Shown: piece by piece, positions 12,570 to 24,056 of the stretch
Layout of the letters: each line of letters begins with the position of its first letter
Numbering within the stretch: position 1 is the first letter of the stretch
Assembly: GCA_022559985.1 (NCBI GenBank)
Contig: JAFJTR010000027.1
Coordinates: 298,026 to 362,025, forward strand
Direction of reading: 5' to 3'
DNA length: 64,000 bases
DNA from: Parastagonospora avenae f. sp. tritici 18332-5
Taxonomy: Eukaryota; Ascomycota; Dothideomycetes; Pleosporales; Phaeosphaeriaceae
Notes under the pieces: generated by a model
Told to the model about the DNA's origin: nothing
Database searches by the model: none
The model's input: the letters and a program-made list of their open reading frames with translations, nothing else
Program-made: the position numbers and the translations under genes

Positions 12570-12900
12570 ATGGTGAACTCCCATGAATCAGTTTGCAGGG
12601 TCGAGAGAAAATATGAGCATTACTTTCAGTTGCCTACAAAACGGGTAGCAAGCCCGAGGATGCTTCTGCAAGCCGTTACCGAGCAGGCTGGTGCAGGGAA
12701 CTTCTACATTGAAGTAGGAACAAATCAACTCGGCGATCAACCACGACTAACGCTGATTCAGATGCGACACAATACCTATTGTATCAGTTTGAGTGAAAAC
12801 GTCGACAAGGTAAGCATGTGAAGGAGCGGACTAGGTGGAGGCGAACCGAGGCTGACCTGATCGGAACTAGAGAGAAATATATTCTAGATGTAGGAAATAA
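12570..12900 (+). CDS. Small two-exon protein of unknown function (89 residues)
   Basis: Exon 1 (12570-12809) encodes 80 residues. Intron 12810-12870 has a GTAAGC donor and an ACTAG acceptor with a CTGAC branch-like element. The 30-nt second exon ends at TAA 12900, so the spliced C-terminus reads VDKREIYSRCRK. An open frame reaches further upstream, but only through non-ATG codons, so the ATG at 12570 is chosen. The protein has a YFQLPTKR segment and an MRHNTYCISL segment. I do not recognise a named domain. No signal peptide or membrane helix is visible, so it is probably soluble and intracellular. Confidence 0.5.
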
Positions 12901-14077
12901 ATACCATAGGGAAGCGTCAGAGACAGGAGTCCAATAAGATCACATGAGCCATGAGGGTTAGTGATGGAAATACGTTCGTAGTAGCATGAGACTGATAGGC
13001 TGTCTACCGCGCGACGGTGACGCAATAGATCACATCTATAGAATTTCGGTCGTCAAATCTGAGAGTTCAGAAATGGTGGTTTTACAGTTATACTCTTACG
13101 GTGTTTAAGTTACTGTAGCAGCGAATCAGACTAGCCTGTTGAAGATTTATTACTACATACCGTCATGGGCCGCGATACTTCGCATATAGGATTTCTCTTG
13201 ATATGGGAGTGTTTTATACCCAATACAAAGGCGCAAGGTGTGACCTGGAAGCACGCAGCTGAACGGTGCATTGCTCCAAGTTGGAAACGCGAGTATTCTA
13301 TGCCATTGCGTCTCGTGTAATGCATTGCTCTAAAGCCACATACTACACAACTACATGTCCAGATTCTCATATCATAAGAGCTGTACATCGACCGAACCCC
13401 CTCTATCATCGAGAAATGTAGCGTGATGTGAACCTTGCGGAACTTCATACTCACATATATAATCTGTCGTATTGATAATGCTTTTCTGTTCCTAACAGGT
13501 CTTTAGTTGAAACCGTACCTAGTACATTGAGGAACTACATCGTTATCTCCTGTGCGGGCTGACCACCTCTCTCCAGGCTATTAGCTTCCAAGATCTCTAT
13601 ATCTACGAAGTGTAGTGAAATATATGGCAATGTGTACGAGCTCATCATTGTAGTGTGCCAAAAGCTTGCATCAATTTGGATTTGAAGAACTCAACACTGG
13701 CCAAGCTTCTACGTAAACCCTTCACGTTCTTCCAAATTTCCTATGGTGTACAGACAAATTCATAACAACAACATAACAAATTTATCATTTATTGTAGTGA
13801 CGGTGGCCAAAGGGCCTTAATATCCTCCCAGGCTCTACGATTCATCTCTATTTGCGTCTCTCTCGCTCCCTTTACCGCTTCCTCTTCATCCATTTTCATT
13901 TTCCTTTCTGCCATCTTATACAAGTCATCTCTGTACTTCTTCCGTTCCTTCTCCTCCGCCAACACCCGACACTCCACATCACTCCGCCTAGCTTTCCACC
14001 TTCTTGATCTGCTCTAGTTTAAATTCCACTATCTTCTCGTATTTTAATCGCTGTAAGATATTGCACAGTGGATGCTG
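12901..14077. other. Gene-poor stretch
   Basis: AT-richer DNA with only weak open frames. One leftward frame at 13789-13977 encodes a charged Lys/Glu-rich segment that could be an exon or coiled-coil remnant, but no start or splice partner joins it convincingly to the small ORF at 14078-14254. Confidence 0.4.
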
Positions 14078-14254
14078 CTACTTATGCTTTCCGCATTCCG
14101 ATTTCTCGGGATATTTCAGCGCTGTGAGACGGACTGGATCGCAGCATGGAAAATTGCGATCGAACATTTGGCGGTAGTAGCATACCCCGTCGGACCCTTC
14201 GCTCTCACCGCATTCAGCGCATCTGATATCGAAAAAGAAGCACCCTGAAGCCAT
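14078..14254 (-). CDS. Possible small Cys-rich protein (58 residues)
   Basis: A leftward frame from ATG 14254 to TAG 14078 encodes 58 residues with seven cysteines, including a CAEC pair and an adjacent CC. This could bind zinc or form disulfides. It starts MASGCFFFDIRC and has no convincing secretion signal. The charged frame at 13789-13977 lies just downstream and might be a second exon, but the phases tested do not join. No family recognised. Confidence 0.3.
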   Translation of the reverse strand: MASGCFFFDIRCAECGESEGSDGVCYYRQMFDRNFPCCDPVRLTALKYPEKSECGKHK

Positions 14255-14431
14255 GTTACTAGGTGTGTGAGTAGAATGATCGTCTTAATGGTTTGGGGAG
14301 CTTATAATATATTTTAATTGTTCGTACCAATATTTGGAGTGATCGTACGAGTCACCTGATCATCACATGATCAGCCTCTGCACGCGACTTAGGGGCTAGT
14401 GCAGGAGTATATAGTCTTCCCGTACGATAGC

Positions 14432-14450
14432 TTCAATCAATCAATCAATC
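14432..14450. repeat. (TCAA)n microsatellite
   Basis: Four to five tandem TCAA units, in a stretch resembling a CA-rich fungal 5' leader. A TATA-like GTATATAG lies about 25 bp upstream. Confidence 0.7.
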
Positions 14451-14541
14451 TGCAACAACTCAAAGTTTGCAACTTGCTTCACACCGTACAATTGTACTTG
14501 CTTTACCTAAGGTGAAGTTCTACCAACATTAATCGAAATTA

Positions 14542-14724
14542 ATGGATTACTGTATGAATTCCCAGGAGCGCAGACCTGGTTTTATAATGCTCTATGAAAT
14601 TCGTAGAGTAAGTTGACTAAAGCTCTACAGTCGTGCTCCTTGGTCATCATATCATAACTACTGTAACACCATGGTCTTTCTATCGTTGCCATAGAGTCAC
14701 AGCCAAAGCATCAAGTCAGCGTAG
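14542..14724 (+). CDS. Very short candidate spliced ORF (31 residues)
   Basis: An ATG at 14542 opens a 22-codon exon ending at a perfect GTAAGT donor (14608). The acceptor CCATAG at 14694 restores a frame ending in TAG 14724. A TATA-like box and CA-rich leader lie upstream. It could be a tiny protein or only the leader of a noncoding transcript. No motif. Confidence 0.18.
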
Positions 14725-14992
14725 AGTGTGCGTCTGTCAAAATTGTACTGTCGATTTTGGACTGTATTAATTAGTCACGTCGTAGTCAGCTTTTCACAGT
14801 CACCGATGTTACAAGATGTAAGTGAGTCACTAGCATGACCCAACGCCCCAACGGAGACTGACATGGAGCAACTATCTTGAAACCAACTTGGCGTAGCATG
14901 CGTCTACAGAATATTCCTTCTGTTCAAATATATACATCGAAGATCTGAATCATAATTGCGTCCCGCGCTCTAGCAGGCTAGTAGCAGCCGCT

Positions 14993-15888
14993 CTAACAGG
15001 TGAAAACCGCCGGTCCAGGGACAATGTATGCCTGGCCTAAACACAGTCAGCAAGGAAGATCGACGAGTCGTAACACAGTATATGAACTCACCTTTAGTAA
15101 CATCATGAGTGATGCCAGGATCAGTGCTCTTGTATGCGCCTGGGAACGAAACAAGGCCGGAGGGCGTAGTGCTACCACCGCCGGTAACCTTGAGTTGATG
15201 GCAGCCCTAAGATACGTCAGAACGTGAAGAGTTATGAAAAGTAGTCCATGCGATCTTACTGGGTAGAATTGAGCTCCCGGGTATGAGGATGAAGCGTGCA
15301 GCGCGATGATCTCATGACGAACGAGGTAGTTTCCAGACGAAATGCACTTGGGGATCGTGTATGAAACAGAGCCGCCAGCCTTCATAGTTGGAGTTGCGCC
15401 CCAAGTGTTGCCGTTGCGGCCCTCTTGCTGGACCTTGAACCACACAGCTCTGACCATAGACATAAGTACTTGTTTATGCAGGAGAGAATTTTGACAACCT
15501 ACTCAGTTCCAGGCATCCAGTTGTTGCAGCCGGCGTCAGGGCACTTGGCCATGTAAGTGACGGTAGGACCGACATGTGTGTCAGGCCACAGCGTCCAGTA
15601 GAGCTTGACTTCGGTACCAGCCGCGACTTCGGCGTGGAGCGCAGCCGGCGAGGAGCCAGGAGCACCGCCAGCTGTGTAGCCACCGCATTGCAGGTCGGAG
15701 AGGGAGACGTTCTCGACGGGGCCGTTGCCTTGAATCGGGCGAGAGATACGCTGGGGTTTCGGGTTGGAGTATGGGTCGGCGTACGGCTGGTAGAACTTGT
15801 AGTTCTGACCGCCGATCAGGGCAGTGTCGACATAGCCGTGAGCCGCAACAGCGGTGGCAAAAGCCAGAGTTGGAGCGATGTACTTCAT
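14993..15888 (-). CDS. AA9 lytic polysaccharide monooxygenase (formerly GH61)
   Basis: Four-exon gene on the minus strand, all joins in frame: the first exon ends in WMPGTE, then AVWFKV, then GCHQLKVTGGG, and the last exon gives GQAYIVPGPAVFTC with TAG at 14993. The start is the ATG at 15888 (MKYIAP); a TTG nine bases upstream is only an open-frame extension. A short secretion signal ends at AVAA, leaving His as mature residue 1 (HGYV). The second copper His lies in DTHVGP, and the axial Tyr with its Gln partner in AQFY, so the copper site looks complete. AA9 enzymes are secreted and cleave cellulose or related glucans oxidatively. No carbohydrate-binding module follows the catalytic domain. 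Confidence 0.93.
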
Positions 15889-15940
15889 TGTGATCAAAGC
15901 TATTCAGTGAGGGACGATGGATCCTGGCGTCGGGAAGAAG

Positions 15941-15948
15941 TATATATA
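15941..15948 (-). promoter_or_regulatory. TATA-like box of the AA9 gene
   Basis: TATATATA lies about 53 bp upstream of the AA9 start codon on the minus strand, in a typical position for a strongly regulated fungal secreted-enzyme gene. Confidence 0.5.
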
Positions 15949-16925
15949 CGCGGGTCAAACAGTTCTAATGCAATAATTTTCCAACAACACACCAGCACAC
16001 CCAGGTAGGACTAATTGGAGGACGCCATGGCTCTTCAGGGAGAAGGGCGGTTCGAGTACAGTGTTGCTAGTGGCAGCCAAGATGGTAATGCTCGGCAGAC
16101 GGGTATCCCATCTAGAGAGATAGATTGAGTAATGTGTGCTGTTGCAGAATGTAAGCGTCCCAACCTATTACGCGGTCTTATTCTGAGACTAGAGGACAAA
16201 TAGAACCGTGGCACCGCCGGCATCATGAGATGGTGAGCCGTGTGAACTTCGATGACGGCTCACAAATACCAAAATTGTGGAGATCACTGTCTAGTTCTAC
16301 AGTATTGCACATTACCGTGTTAGCTCGTATGTAAGCCTCAAAATTAGGTAGACACGAGCTTCTACACAGTGGTGGAGAGTGCTCGTTGACTTTGTCTGAT
16401 TGGTGGAATGCTTCGGTCTTGGCGAAGGTCTAGGTCTCAGATGCCACGTGCTTCCATATTACAGTTCTGGTACTGGGAATGGTATCCTTGTCTCGGAATA
16501 AATAGATTGGCATCATATATATCGTTAATGATTGTGCAACCATGGGTGTGGTGGTGGTAATGCCAACTTGGTATGGCTGCTGGGCATGGTATTCGACCCC
16601 ATTGGTCGTCCTGTCACGTTAGTCTTCTGTGGAGTAGTTGGCATGCATGGCATCTCAATATGTTGCGTTGAGAAAACCTGGGTCGCGGGTCGTAGGCGTC
16701 CGCCACTGGATCATCGAGGTTTGTTCAACAGTCCGTTGGGGAGGTGGCTTGTCCAATAGTTGCACCAACACAAAGTCTCTCTGCAGGACTGCAGTGACTG
16801 ACTTGATCCGGGAGCAGAAGCTCAAGACGTTATACAGAGCATAGTTTGAGGATGGGACTTTGTAGCCAAGGTCCAAGAGGTCGGCACAGAGGCTTGACAC
16901 TCCACTTTGACCCTTCAATAGAATC
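15949..16925. other. Intergenic region upstream of the AA9 gene
   Basis: About 1 kb without a supported gene. It would hold the AA9 upstream control region and the 3' end of the GFA-type gene. No clear binding-site cluster was identified by eye. Confidence 0.45.
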
Positions 16926-17342
16926 TCATTTTCTGTCGCCAAAATCAGGCTCGGCTTCCCATCTCTTTGCGCCCTCAGGAATCGGCGCGACAGCACTCCT
17001 GCAATATATATGCATGACTCCACTCCAATCAAGCCCGTCCAGCAGTCCGCCTTTAACGGCAACGACTTCGGGCGTGCCGTCTTGGACGATGTGAGCATGG
17101 AGGATTCGACTGCCGCAATTTTTGCAAAAGTGGCAGCGCTGTCTCCTCCCTGAATCACACTGCCGAATGAAGTGTGATACTGCGGGGTTATCGGCAACGC
17201 TGAAATAGGGGAATATGGCGGAGGTGCCAAAAGCGCTGGAGGAATGCTTGCGGCAGTCGATACAGTGACAGTGAAAGAGCATAAGGGGCTTCGTAGTAGG
17301 TGTGATGTATATGACTGCGCCACAAGCGTATGAGCCATTCAT
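16926..17342 (-). CDS. GFA/CENP-V-type zinc-binding protein
   Basis: Intact single-exon gene of 138 residues starting MNGSYACG. It carries the zinc-ligand pattern of the GFA family: a CGAV entry cysteine, the CHCIDC cluster (about residues 25-30) followed by RKHSSSAFG, and CKNCGSRI (about 73-80). The length is typical for the family. Members bind two zincs; some act in S-hydroxymethylglutathione formation, but most fungal copies have no proven substrate. No targeting signal is seen, so it is probably cytosolic. Confidence 0.88.
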   Translation of the reverse strand: MNGSYACGAVIYITPTTKPLMLFHCHCIDCRKHSSSAFGTSAIFPYFSVADNPAVSHFIRQCDSGRRQRCHFCKNCGSRILHAHIVQDGTPEVVAVKGGLLDGLDWSGVMHIYCRSAVAPIPEGAKRWEAEPDFGDRK

Positions 17343-17743
17343 AGTGTCAAGATGGCGCCAGTCTCGCTATATCAATCCTCTAGTTCCTTCAAGTCGGTCG
17401 CCTGTGAATCAGTGGACGGTATTTGCCTTCGAGAAGTGCTCGCATGCCAGCAATGACGTATGACTCGAGGTATCGTCAACTAGTGGAGGCCGCTTCATAG
17501 CTTCAGATCGATTACTCGTGATTTACATCCGGACTGGCATCAGATGGAGGTGTCCTAGGCTGTGACGTGCAAATATGCAATTGTGGAGGATACAAACGTA
17601 AAAGAAAAAGATGATACTCGAATGTTCTCGAGGGACAGGGTGGGAAGCTCTGACCCGCAGCTAAACATCCCACCCTGCCCCGCAACACGACAATAGAGCG
17701 CAGCTTCGAGCAGCACCGTCAGAAACACACAAATTCAGCCAAG

Positions 17744-19362
17744 ATGGTGATCAACTACAGCAAGTGGGTGAGTATATGAAAGTCATGTGACCTGTTTCCG
17801 TCGCAATCTAACAAGCATAGGACAACCTCGAGCTTTCTGACGATAGCGACATCGAAGTACACCCAAACGTCGACAAGAAGTCCTTCATCCGCGCCAAACA
17901 AGCCCAGATACACCAAGAACGCGACCATCGCCGCCACCAGATCAAAACGCTCAAGTATGAGCGTATCATCAATGATGGCCTCACAGAGCGCGTCGACCGC
18001 CTCCTCACCGCGCTGAAATCTCACAAAGACAAGCAAGCTGAAGGCAATGGCACGAATGACGACCAGCTGGTTTTCCAGGCTATGATGGAGAGCATGATGG
18101 ACATGAAGATTGACAAGGACGGAGGAAGCGACCGACCGCCGCCACCGCCAGAGGGTGTTCATGAGCATGTAAAGGAGAAACCGACATATCCACAGATGAT
18201 GGCCAGCCTGGTAGACTCAGTGAAGAAGGACATCGACGCAAGCAAGAGCGAGGAGCCACGGTTCAATCTCTTCATCCAAGGGCTGGAGAAGGAGAAGGAG
18301 CGCATAGAAGACCTTCAAAAACAACTCTACGCTAAGCTGGCAGAGCTGGAAAAGGACGAGAAGAAGCACATCACAAGCGACGACCTGAAGGAAGGCTTCA
18401 GCTACTCAAACGTCCGAAAAGGCGAAGAACAGCCCGCCCCAACATCCTCATCATCGGCACCCAAGAAAGACTCATCCGTCGAACTTCTCAACCCTACATC
18501 CCGCCCAACCGCCTCGCGCGTAGACTCCGGCGACCTCGCCGATGTCGAGGAAGGCACCGCGATATCCAGCTCCACCTCCTCTCCCCCCGACGACGACGAC
18601 GACATTGCCGCCTCCCCGCTCGCACAATCCTTTGCCAAAATAAAAGTCGGCGACTGGTACGCCTCGCTCCAATTCCTCATGCAACACCCCGAAGTCATGA
18701 AAGAGTCCGAAACAGACGGTCTCCTCGTCGAAGCTTTCAACGCCGAGCTCGACGGCAAGCCCAAGCACGCGCGCCAATGCGTGCACGCGGGTCTGCTGCT
18801 GCAGTACTGCAGACAACTCGGCGGACGTCAGGGCGTCGAGCTGTTTTTCAAACGCATACAGAGTAAAGACCACCAGGCGGCGAAGATGTTCAATGATGAT
18901 GTCGATGGCACGTATCGCCGCATTAAGACGCGCGCGGCGGAGATACTCAAGGAACGCGCGGAGAATCCGGCTGGAGCGGAGGGTGTGGAGCAGATCCAAC
19001 TCCACGCTGTTGATCCGGGCACGACGATCAACATCCAAGTGCCGCCCAAGGAACCGACGTCGCAAGAGCCCGAGGAGCGCGAGGCGGAAGTCCAGGCGCG
19101 GCAGATATTCGAGAACTTCCCGCCGGGGCTGCAGCGGGCGCTGGAGAGTGGGAAGCTGGATGAGGTCAACAAGGTGCTGGCGAAGATGAGTGTCGAGGAG
19201 GCGGAGGAGATAGTGGAGAAACTGGGTGAGGGAGGCATGTTGAGCCTTGAACAGGGTGTCATTGATGCGACGACGGATGAGGGCAAGAAGGCCATGGAGG
19301 AGATTGAGAAGACGCGCAGGTTTCCGGGGCAGGAACGTATACAGGAAGTAGAGGGCGAGTGA
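17744..19362 (+). CDS. cdc37: Hsp90 co-chaperone Cdc37
   Basis: Two exons: a 24-nt first exon (17744-17767, MVINYSKW) and 17821-19362, separated by a 53-nt intron, giving 521 residues. The N-terminus with YSKWDNLELSDDSD is the Cdc37 signature, including the CK2-type serine in the acidic patch needed for kinase-client binding. A coiled-coil segment with IHQERDHRR follows, then a central Hsp90-binding domain (about 270-400) and a C-terminal domain. Cdc37 delivers protein kinases to Hsp90 in the cytosol. The gene converges on the Rtt103-like gene with 183 bp between stop codons. A Ser/Pro-rich linker (about 205-260) is longer than in yeast. Confidence 0.95.
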
Positions 19363-19545
19363 GGGATGGAACGGGGTAGGAACAGAGGTTGGTATGATTG
19401 TACACTACTTATGATGAATGATATCATCGAACACAAATGGAATGAAAAGCGCATGTGCTGCCTGCTTCCTCGCAGACCCATAATCCCTTCCGGTAATCAA
19501 ACTTCCCATAAATCGAACATAAACTCCAGCGGGCTTCAGTGCACC

Positions 19546-21090
19546 CTAGATGAGCGCACTGAGATTGTCATCGATGCCCTCCATGTCTCCATCGCCAGCG
19601 AAAGCAGCAAAGTCATCTTCCGCATTGTTCTTGCTCATCTTCCTCTTCTTGTACGCTTGCTGGTATGCTTCCTGGCCATATGCGCCGCCTGACTCAATGC
19701 GCGGGTGTTGCAGGCTCTTGAGCAGGTCGGCAGCCGCGTGGTTTGGCTCGCCACCAATCGCCGTTGCATAGGCAGGCTCAGTGCTCTGACCGCCAGGTGC
19801 GGGCGCACTTTGTGGCTCGATAGGGTTTTCGACAGGCTCTGGCATGACGTCGTCGCCAATGTCTGGCACTTGCTCAACCGCTTGTACAGGTGCTAGCTGC
19901 GGCGAGCCAACGGGAGTGAAAGACTCCATGGGTGGTGGGGTGAGTTCCTCAACCTGGGGACGCTCCCGGGTCACGGGAGATGTAGTCGCAGCTGGAAGAG
20001 GTGCCGCCGTGGAGATTCTGTTAGTTTCAGCGGCCGAGAGACCCTTGAGGATGGCCTCCTCGACTTTACGCTTGCGGGCCTCGATGGCGTCTTTGCGAGT
20101 CCTAAGATCCACCATTTGCGCCTCTTCATGCTCGAGCTTGCCCTTGTTCGTTTCAAGTAGCTTCTCTAGTCCAGCAACGAGGGCTTGTCGCGCCTTGATG
20201 CTCTCCGCGACAGCGCCCTCTGCTACCGCGAGCTTCTTGACGAGTGCCGCAAGTCCGGCTGCGTGCATGGGAGGTGATGGCATCGTGCTGCCAGGGGCCG
20301 TGTGCTTCTCATAGTCCTGATTTGCGGCTGCGACAGCCGGCTTGGTGTTGAGCTCTGCCTTTTGTAGGTTTGTCGCGAGGGGAGCAACAGGCGTGAGCTC
20401 GGGAGGGACCGTGGACGATGAGAAGAGCGAACCACCGAGGGCTTGTTTGCGCGGCGCACGCGAACTGTCGACCTCTGCTCCAATTAGTATATATCCCGTC
20501 CCATACATGATCACATACATACCACCAAGCTTCTTCTCGACCTCCTGCTGAACCGCCGGATTGAAGATGTTGCGCTGTCTCCAGACCTCAACCACTCTAC
20601 GGATCTTGTTCTGTGTGTCGGCGGGTGAGCCCTTGTAGGCAATTTGGGTTGCGTCGGCCAGGATCGGTTCGAAGGCCTTGAGGAATTCCTCCTTCTTGCG
20701 CATCTTTGATGTTTGTGTGATCTCTGTATCCGTTATTAGCCCCATTGAGTTGCTGGTAAATGCAAACAAACATACCATTTGCGAGGTAAATGAGAACCAG
20801 CTTCTTGCTGGGAGTCGACTCCCTCATCCGCTGGATCCATACCTGCGCGATGACTTCGGCGTGCCGCCTGTATAAGATTCATGTTAGTAGGGTGTCTCAA
20901 GTCGCGCGCGACGAAGTGTAGGTCTGCCACAGGCATATCCATAGTTTGGCGTTTGCGCTAGGCGGACCAGAGATAGTTTGGGGGTGTTTTACCTGTGGAA
21001 GAGGATCCATTGTCCGACAGTAGAGATGGCCTCTTGCGTCTCGTTTAGCGACGATAGCTTTGCCTTGAGGCTGTCTTGGGTGAAGGCCAT
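19546..21090 (-). CDS. rtt103: Rtt103-like RNA polymerase II CTD-interacting protein
   Basis: Start is the ATG at 21090 (MAFTQDSL). Early exons give a CID domain: the helix NETQEAISTVGQWILFHR, then the exon with WIQRMRESTPSKKLVLIYLAN, then KMRKKEEFLKAFEPIL and VVEVWRQRNIF. A coiled coil and a Pro/Ala/Ser-rich region follow, ending in an acidic tail (AEDDFAAFAGDGD). Rtt103 binds Ser2-phosphorylated CTD and acts in transcription termination with the Rat1 exonuclease. A 48-nt segment at 20475-20522 has a GTATGT donor, CTAAT branch and CAG acceptor. It is probably an intron, but it is a multiple of three and has no stop, so retention would add 16 residues. The stop is TAG. Confidence 0.88.
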
Positions 21091-21475
21091 GTTTGATATA
21101 GATTTCACGAAGAGACGAAGAGACGGAGCTACTGGAGGTAGGCTGTCACGCGACCAATGCAAATCCCCTTGGCTGGTGACCAAGCAATCAAGTATCTAAA
21201 TACAGTGTTTCCGCTTCAAGGTGCCTGCGCTTGCTAGTTGACTACTGTGATGATGTAAGGTTGGTTGAATGTTGACGGTGGTGGAAAGAGCTCTGGGTGA
21301 CCTTACGAAACTAAGAGCTGCGCCGGGGAAACGTGGCTCCGACGGCTTGGCGTCCCCTTGACAGTGACCGCAAGTCGGCAAGCATTGGGCGCATCACTGC
21401 GCAACTTGTCAACAATCAATTGCTGATTTCCTACCTTCTCCCCTCCTCCATCCTTTCACAATTCTCACACACAAC
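21091..21475. promoter_or_regulatory. Divergent promoter, Rtt103-like / clathrin light chain
   Basis: A 385-bp gap between opposite start codons must carry both core promoters. Pyrimidine-rich tracts (CCTTCTCCCCTCCTCC) precede the clathrin start, as is common in TATA-less fungal housekeeping promoters. Confidence 0.5.
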
Positions 21476-22429
21476 ATGGCGGACCGTTTCCCTTCATTAG
21501 ATGAGATTGATGCCGGTAAGTTCAGCTATTGGACCCCCGAACCAGCTCCGCATCGCATGCTGAACAAGTCCAGGTCACACCGAGGCGCGTGGCCCAGCTA
21601 CCGACTTCGAGCTTGTTGGCGACTCGAATGACACGGACGACTTCCTCTCACGTGAGCGCGCTCTTCTCGGCGACGATGCCGACCAGTTCGCTTCGGAAAA
21701 CGACAAGCTGGCAACAGTCGAAGACGGAGACGACGACTTGCTAGGCGGAGATTTCAGCCAAGCCAACGTTGGCGGTCAAGAGATGGACGGCTTCGAGAGC
21801 TCATTCCCTGCGATCGATACCACAAACGAGGTAAGCACCCCGTATATCTATATATGAGGCTCTTTGTCCAGCATAGAGCCGACTGGTAGACAGCGTCTTG
21901 GCTAGCACACGAGACTTTGTCACGACGTGACGATCATGCGTAACGCAATTACTAAGTGATGCAGCACATGGCACCTGGCGGCACTATCACAGGATCGTCC
22001 CTGCCCTTCCTCCCCGGCCAGCCTGCACCATCATTCACTCCTCAGCGATCAGACTCCCCCGAGCCCGATGTCATCCGGGAATGGCGCGAACGCCGCGATC
22101 TTCAGATTCAGCATCGCGACGAAGTCTCTCACGAGCGCAAGCAGCGGACTATCCAGGAGGCACAACAGAACATTGACGACTTCTACGAGAACTACAACAA
22201 CAAGAAGGAGAAGGAGATCGCCAAGACACGGAAAGAGGCCGAGGAGTTCCTCGCCAACCGTGATGATACTACTGCGGGCGGAACAAGCTGGGAGCGCATT
22301 GCCAAGCTGGTCGACTTGAGCGGAAAGGGCACCAAGGGCGGCGCTTCAGGGAGCGAGAAGGCGCGCTTCCGAGAGCTACTGCTTAGCTTGAAGAAGGACG
22401 ACAAGGCACCCGGTGCTACAGGCTACTAA
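21476..22429 (+). CDS. clc1: Clathrin light chain
   Basis: Three exons (21476-21515, 21574-21830, 21965-22429) join in frame to 253 residues. The N-terminus is acidic, with MADRFPSLDEID and FELVGDSNDTDDFL. The centre carries PDVIREWRERRDLQI, the start of the long helix that binds the clathrin heavy chain. A lysine/glutamate-rich helical region (to about residue 200) and the conserved tail SWERIAKLVDL follow. Light chains regulate assembly of clathrin coats at the trans-Golgi and plasma membrane. Length and order match fungal Clc1. Confidence 0.93.
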
Positions 22430-22944
22430 GAAGAACTGCGTTGGGTAGATGCTTGATTTTGGATGACTAGACAGCGTATGGTCCCGTTACGGACTGAATG
22501 CATGGTCATGATCTGGAGTTACAGGCTAGGTTGCAATTTACTTCAAGCAACTGTGTTAATATGATTCAGTGATGAGCGGTCCGGCACCAGTTTTCCTGTC
22601 CTCTTTCACTACGAATACTTTTCCTCACATGCCACAGAGATCGAATTATCGTCAGTAGCGGAACAGGAGATGGCAACAAACGTTCAACAATCCATTGCAC
22701 AAACTCACTCCGAACCAATATTCATCAGTTGAGACAAGCGTGTTTGCCCAGAGATCATGAGTCAGTAGCGACGCGGTCGTGTGCGTACTGAGGGCGTTTT
22801 CCAACAATTATACTGACCATTTGGCGAAGCAAACCCACAACATGCAGCGCAAGCTCAAACTTCTACAGGAATACTATGAAAGAGTCGAGTGGCATTTTGA
22901 CTTGTCCCGTACATACCCTTCACTTCTACAAAGCAGCCGCAGCC
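22430..22944. other. Intergenic region
   Basis: No supported gene; 3' flank of clathrin light chain and promoter of the BTB-type gene at 22945. An upstream in-frame ATG at 22876 would add 23 residues without motifs. Confidence 0.4.
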
Positions 22945-23778
22945 ATGTCCAGCACATCCGATGCGAGTCCGAGATTGACTTCACTGCCCGCAAGTCTGGG
23001 GCTGAGCTACACTAAACATGGAAATTCCGACTTCACTCTCGAATATGGACCCTCACATTCGCGAATTACATTTGCCACTCATCTCTCGGTCTTGAGAGAC
23101 ATATCGAACAAATTCAGAGCTGAACTCAGAGATGATGATACTACCTACGCCATGGACGACGAAGAGGCCCTGAATATGCGCCCCAGCGATCCGGGAAGCG
23201 AGCTCATCACCGAGCTCATGCTGGAGTTCTGTTATACTGGCCATTATACCCTCAGCGATCAACACAACCATGACACGTGCCGAGACAAGGCGAAAAGTTA
23301 CTTTGCACAATGGTACCGCCTCGATTGCATGTTCGAAAAGTACCAAATAAATGTTGTCAACCTAATCAGTCCCATCACACATCTCAAGAATTTTGTAAAA
23401 ACTGCCATGGAAGATGCCAATGCGTCCACTCGCCACAAGAGGAAGTTCCGGACACACATGGTTGTTGCCAACTGCGCCCCAGACGGTCAATTTCAGCACG
23501 AAAGACTGCTAGCATCTCGAAATTTGGGGCTGCACGGTGTTCACGGAGTGAGCCAGGTTTGCTGTGAGGCCGCAACTATATTGTGGGAGAGCCTCGGCGA
23601 ACTTGGCGAGGATGAAGAGCTGGACGAGGCGAGAAGGAGGCTGAAAGGGGCCTGCCAATGGTTTCCCAAGTTTGGCAGTGACCTAGCTACATACCTGTTG
23701 GGCTTAGGTTTCAAGATCGAGCCAGGAAATTATGCTGTGGGTCTTGGAAGGATCTTAGCACAGAACGACGGAGCATAG
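22945..23778 (+). CDS. BTB/POZ-like protein, single exon
   Basis: From the ATG at 22945 (MSSTSDASP) the frame gives about 277 residues ending in TAG. A stretch with SDFTLEYGPSHSRITFATH, then VLRDISNKFRAEL, and ELMLEFCYTGHYTL, follows the course of a fungal BTB domain (exposed strand, helix, then the FCYTGHY helix). An AKSYFAQWYRLDCMFEKYQI segment corresponds to the helix usually reading VADKY in related genes. It differs from the other BTB loci in this window by lacking introns. BTB proteins mediate dimerisation and often recruit Cul3 ligases. Partner unknown. Confidence 0.6.
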   Translation: MSSTSDASPRLTSLPASLGLSYTKHGNSDFTLEYGPSHSRITFATHLSVLRDISNKFRAELRDDDTTYAMDDEEALNMRPSDPGSELITELMLEFCYTGHYTLSDQHNHDTCRDKAKSYFAQWYRLDCMFEKYQINVVNLISPITHLKNFVKTAMEDANASTRHKRKFRTHMVVANCAPDGQFQHERLLASRNLGLHGVHGVSQVCCEAATILWESLGELGEDEELDEARRRLKGACQWFPKFGSDLATYLLGLGFKIEPGNYAVGLGRILAQNDGA

Positions 23779-24048
23779 TGGCGACGGAGAGGTCTGCAGT
23801 AGTTGTGGGCGTGGCTTAGAGGCATGAGAAGTCATGGCTCTGAGTCGGTTCAACAATCGCAAGGCCATCACTATGGTAACAATCTACTTGGTTGACCTCG
23901 TTGCCCTTCTGTTAACTTTGTATTGTTTCACACAAGAGGTGGCCACATTGGGACGAGTTCTGAATGATCTCCAGAGCGATAGCTTCCAAACAGAAAAGCA
24001 CGGAGCCCATCTCGTCAGTACTTTCCCCGGACCAAACGCCCCTCTCGA

Positions 24049-24056
24049 TATATAAA
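24049..24056 (+). promoter_or_regulatory. TATA box upstream of the BTB locus at 24201
   Basis: TATATAAA lies about 145 bp before the ATG, followed by a CA-rich leader typical of fungal promoters. This suggests the damaged locus downstream still has a normal promoter. Confidence 0.4.

Noticed and set aside
18472..19065. 197-codon leftward frame inside Cdc37
   Set aside because: Cdc37 is unambiguous on the other strand.
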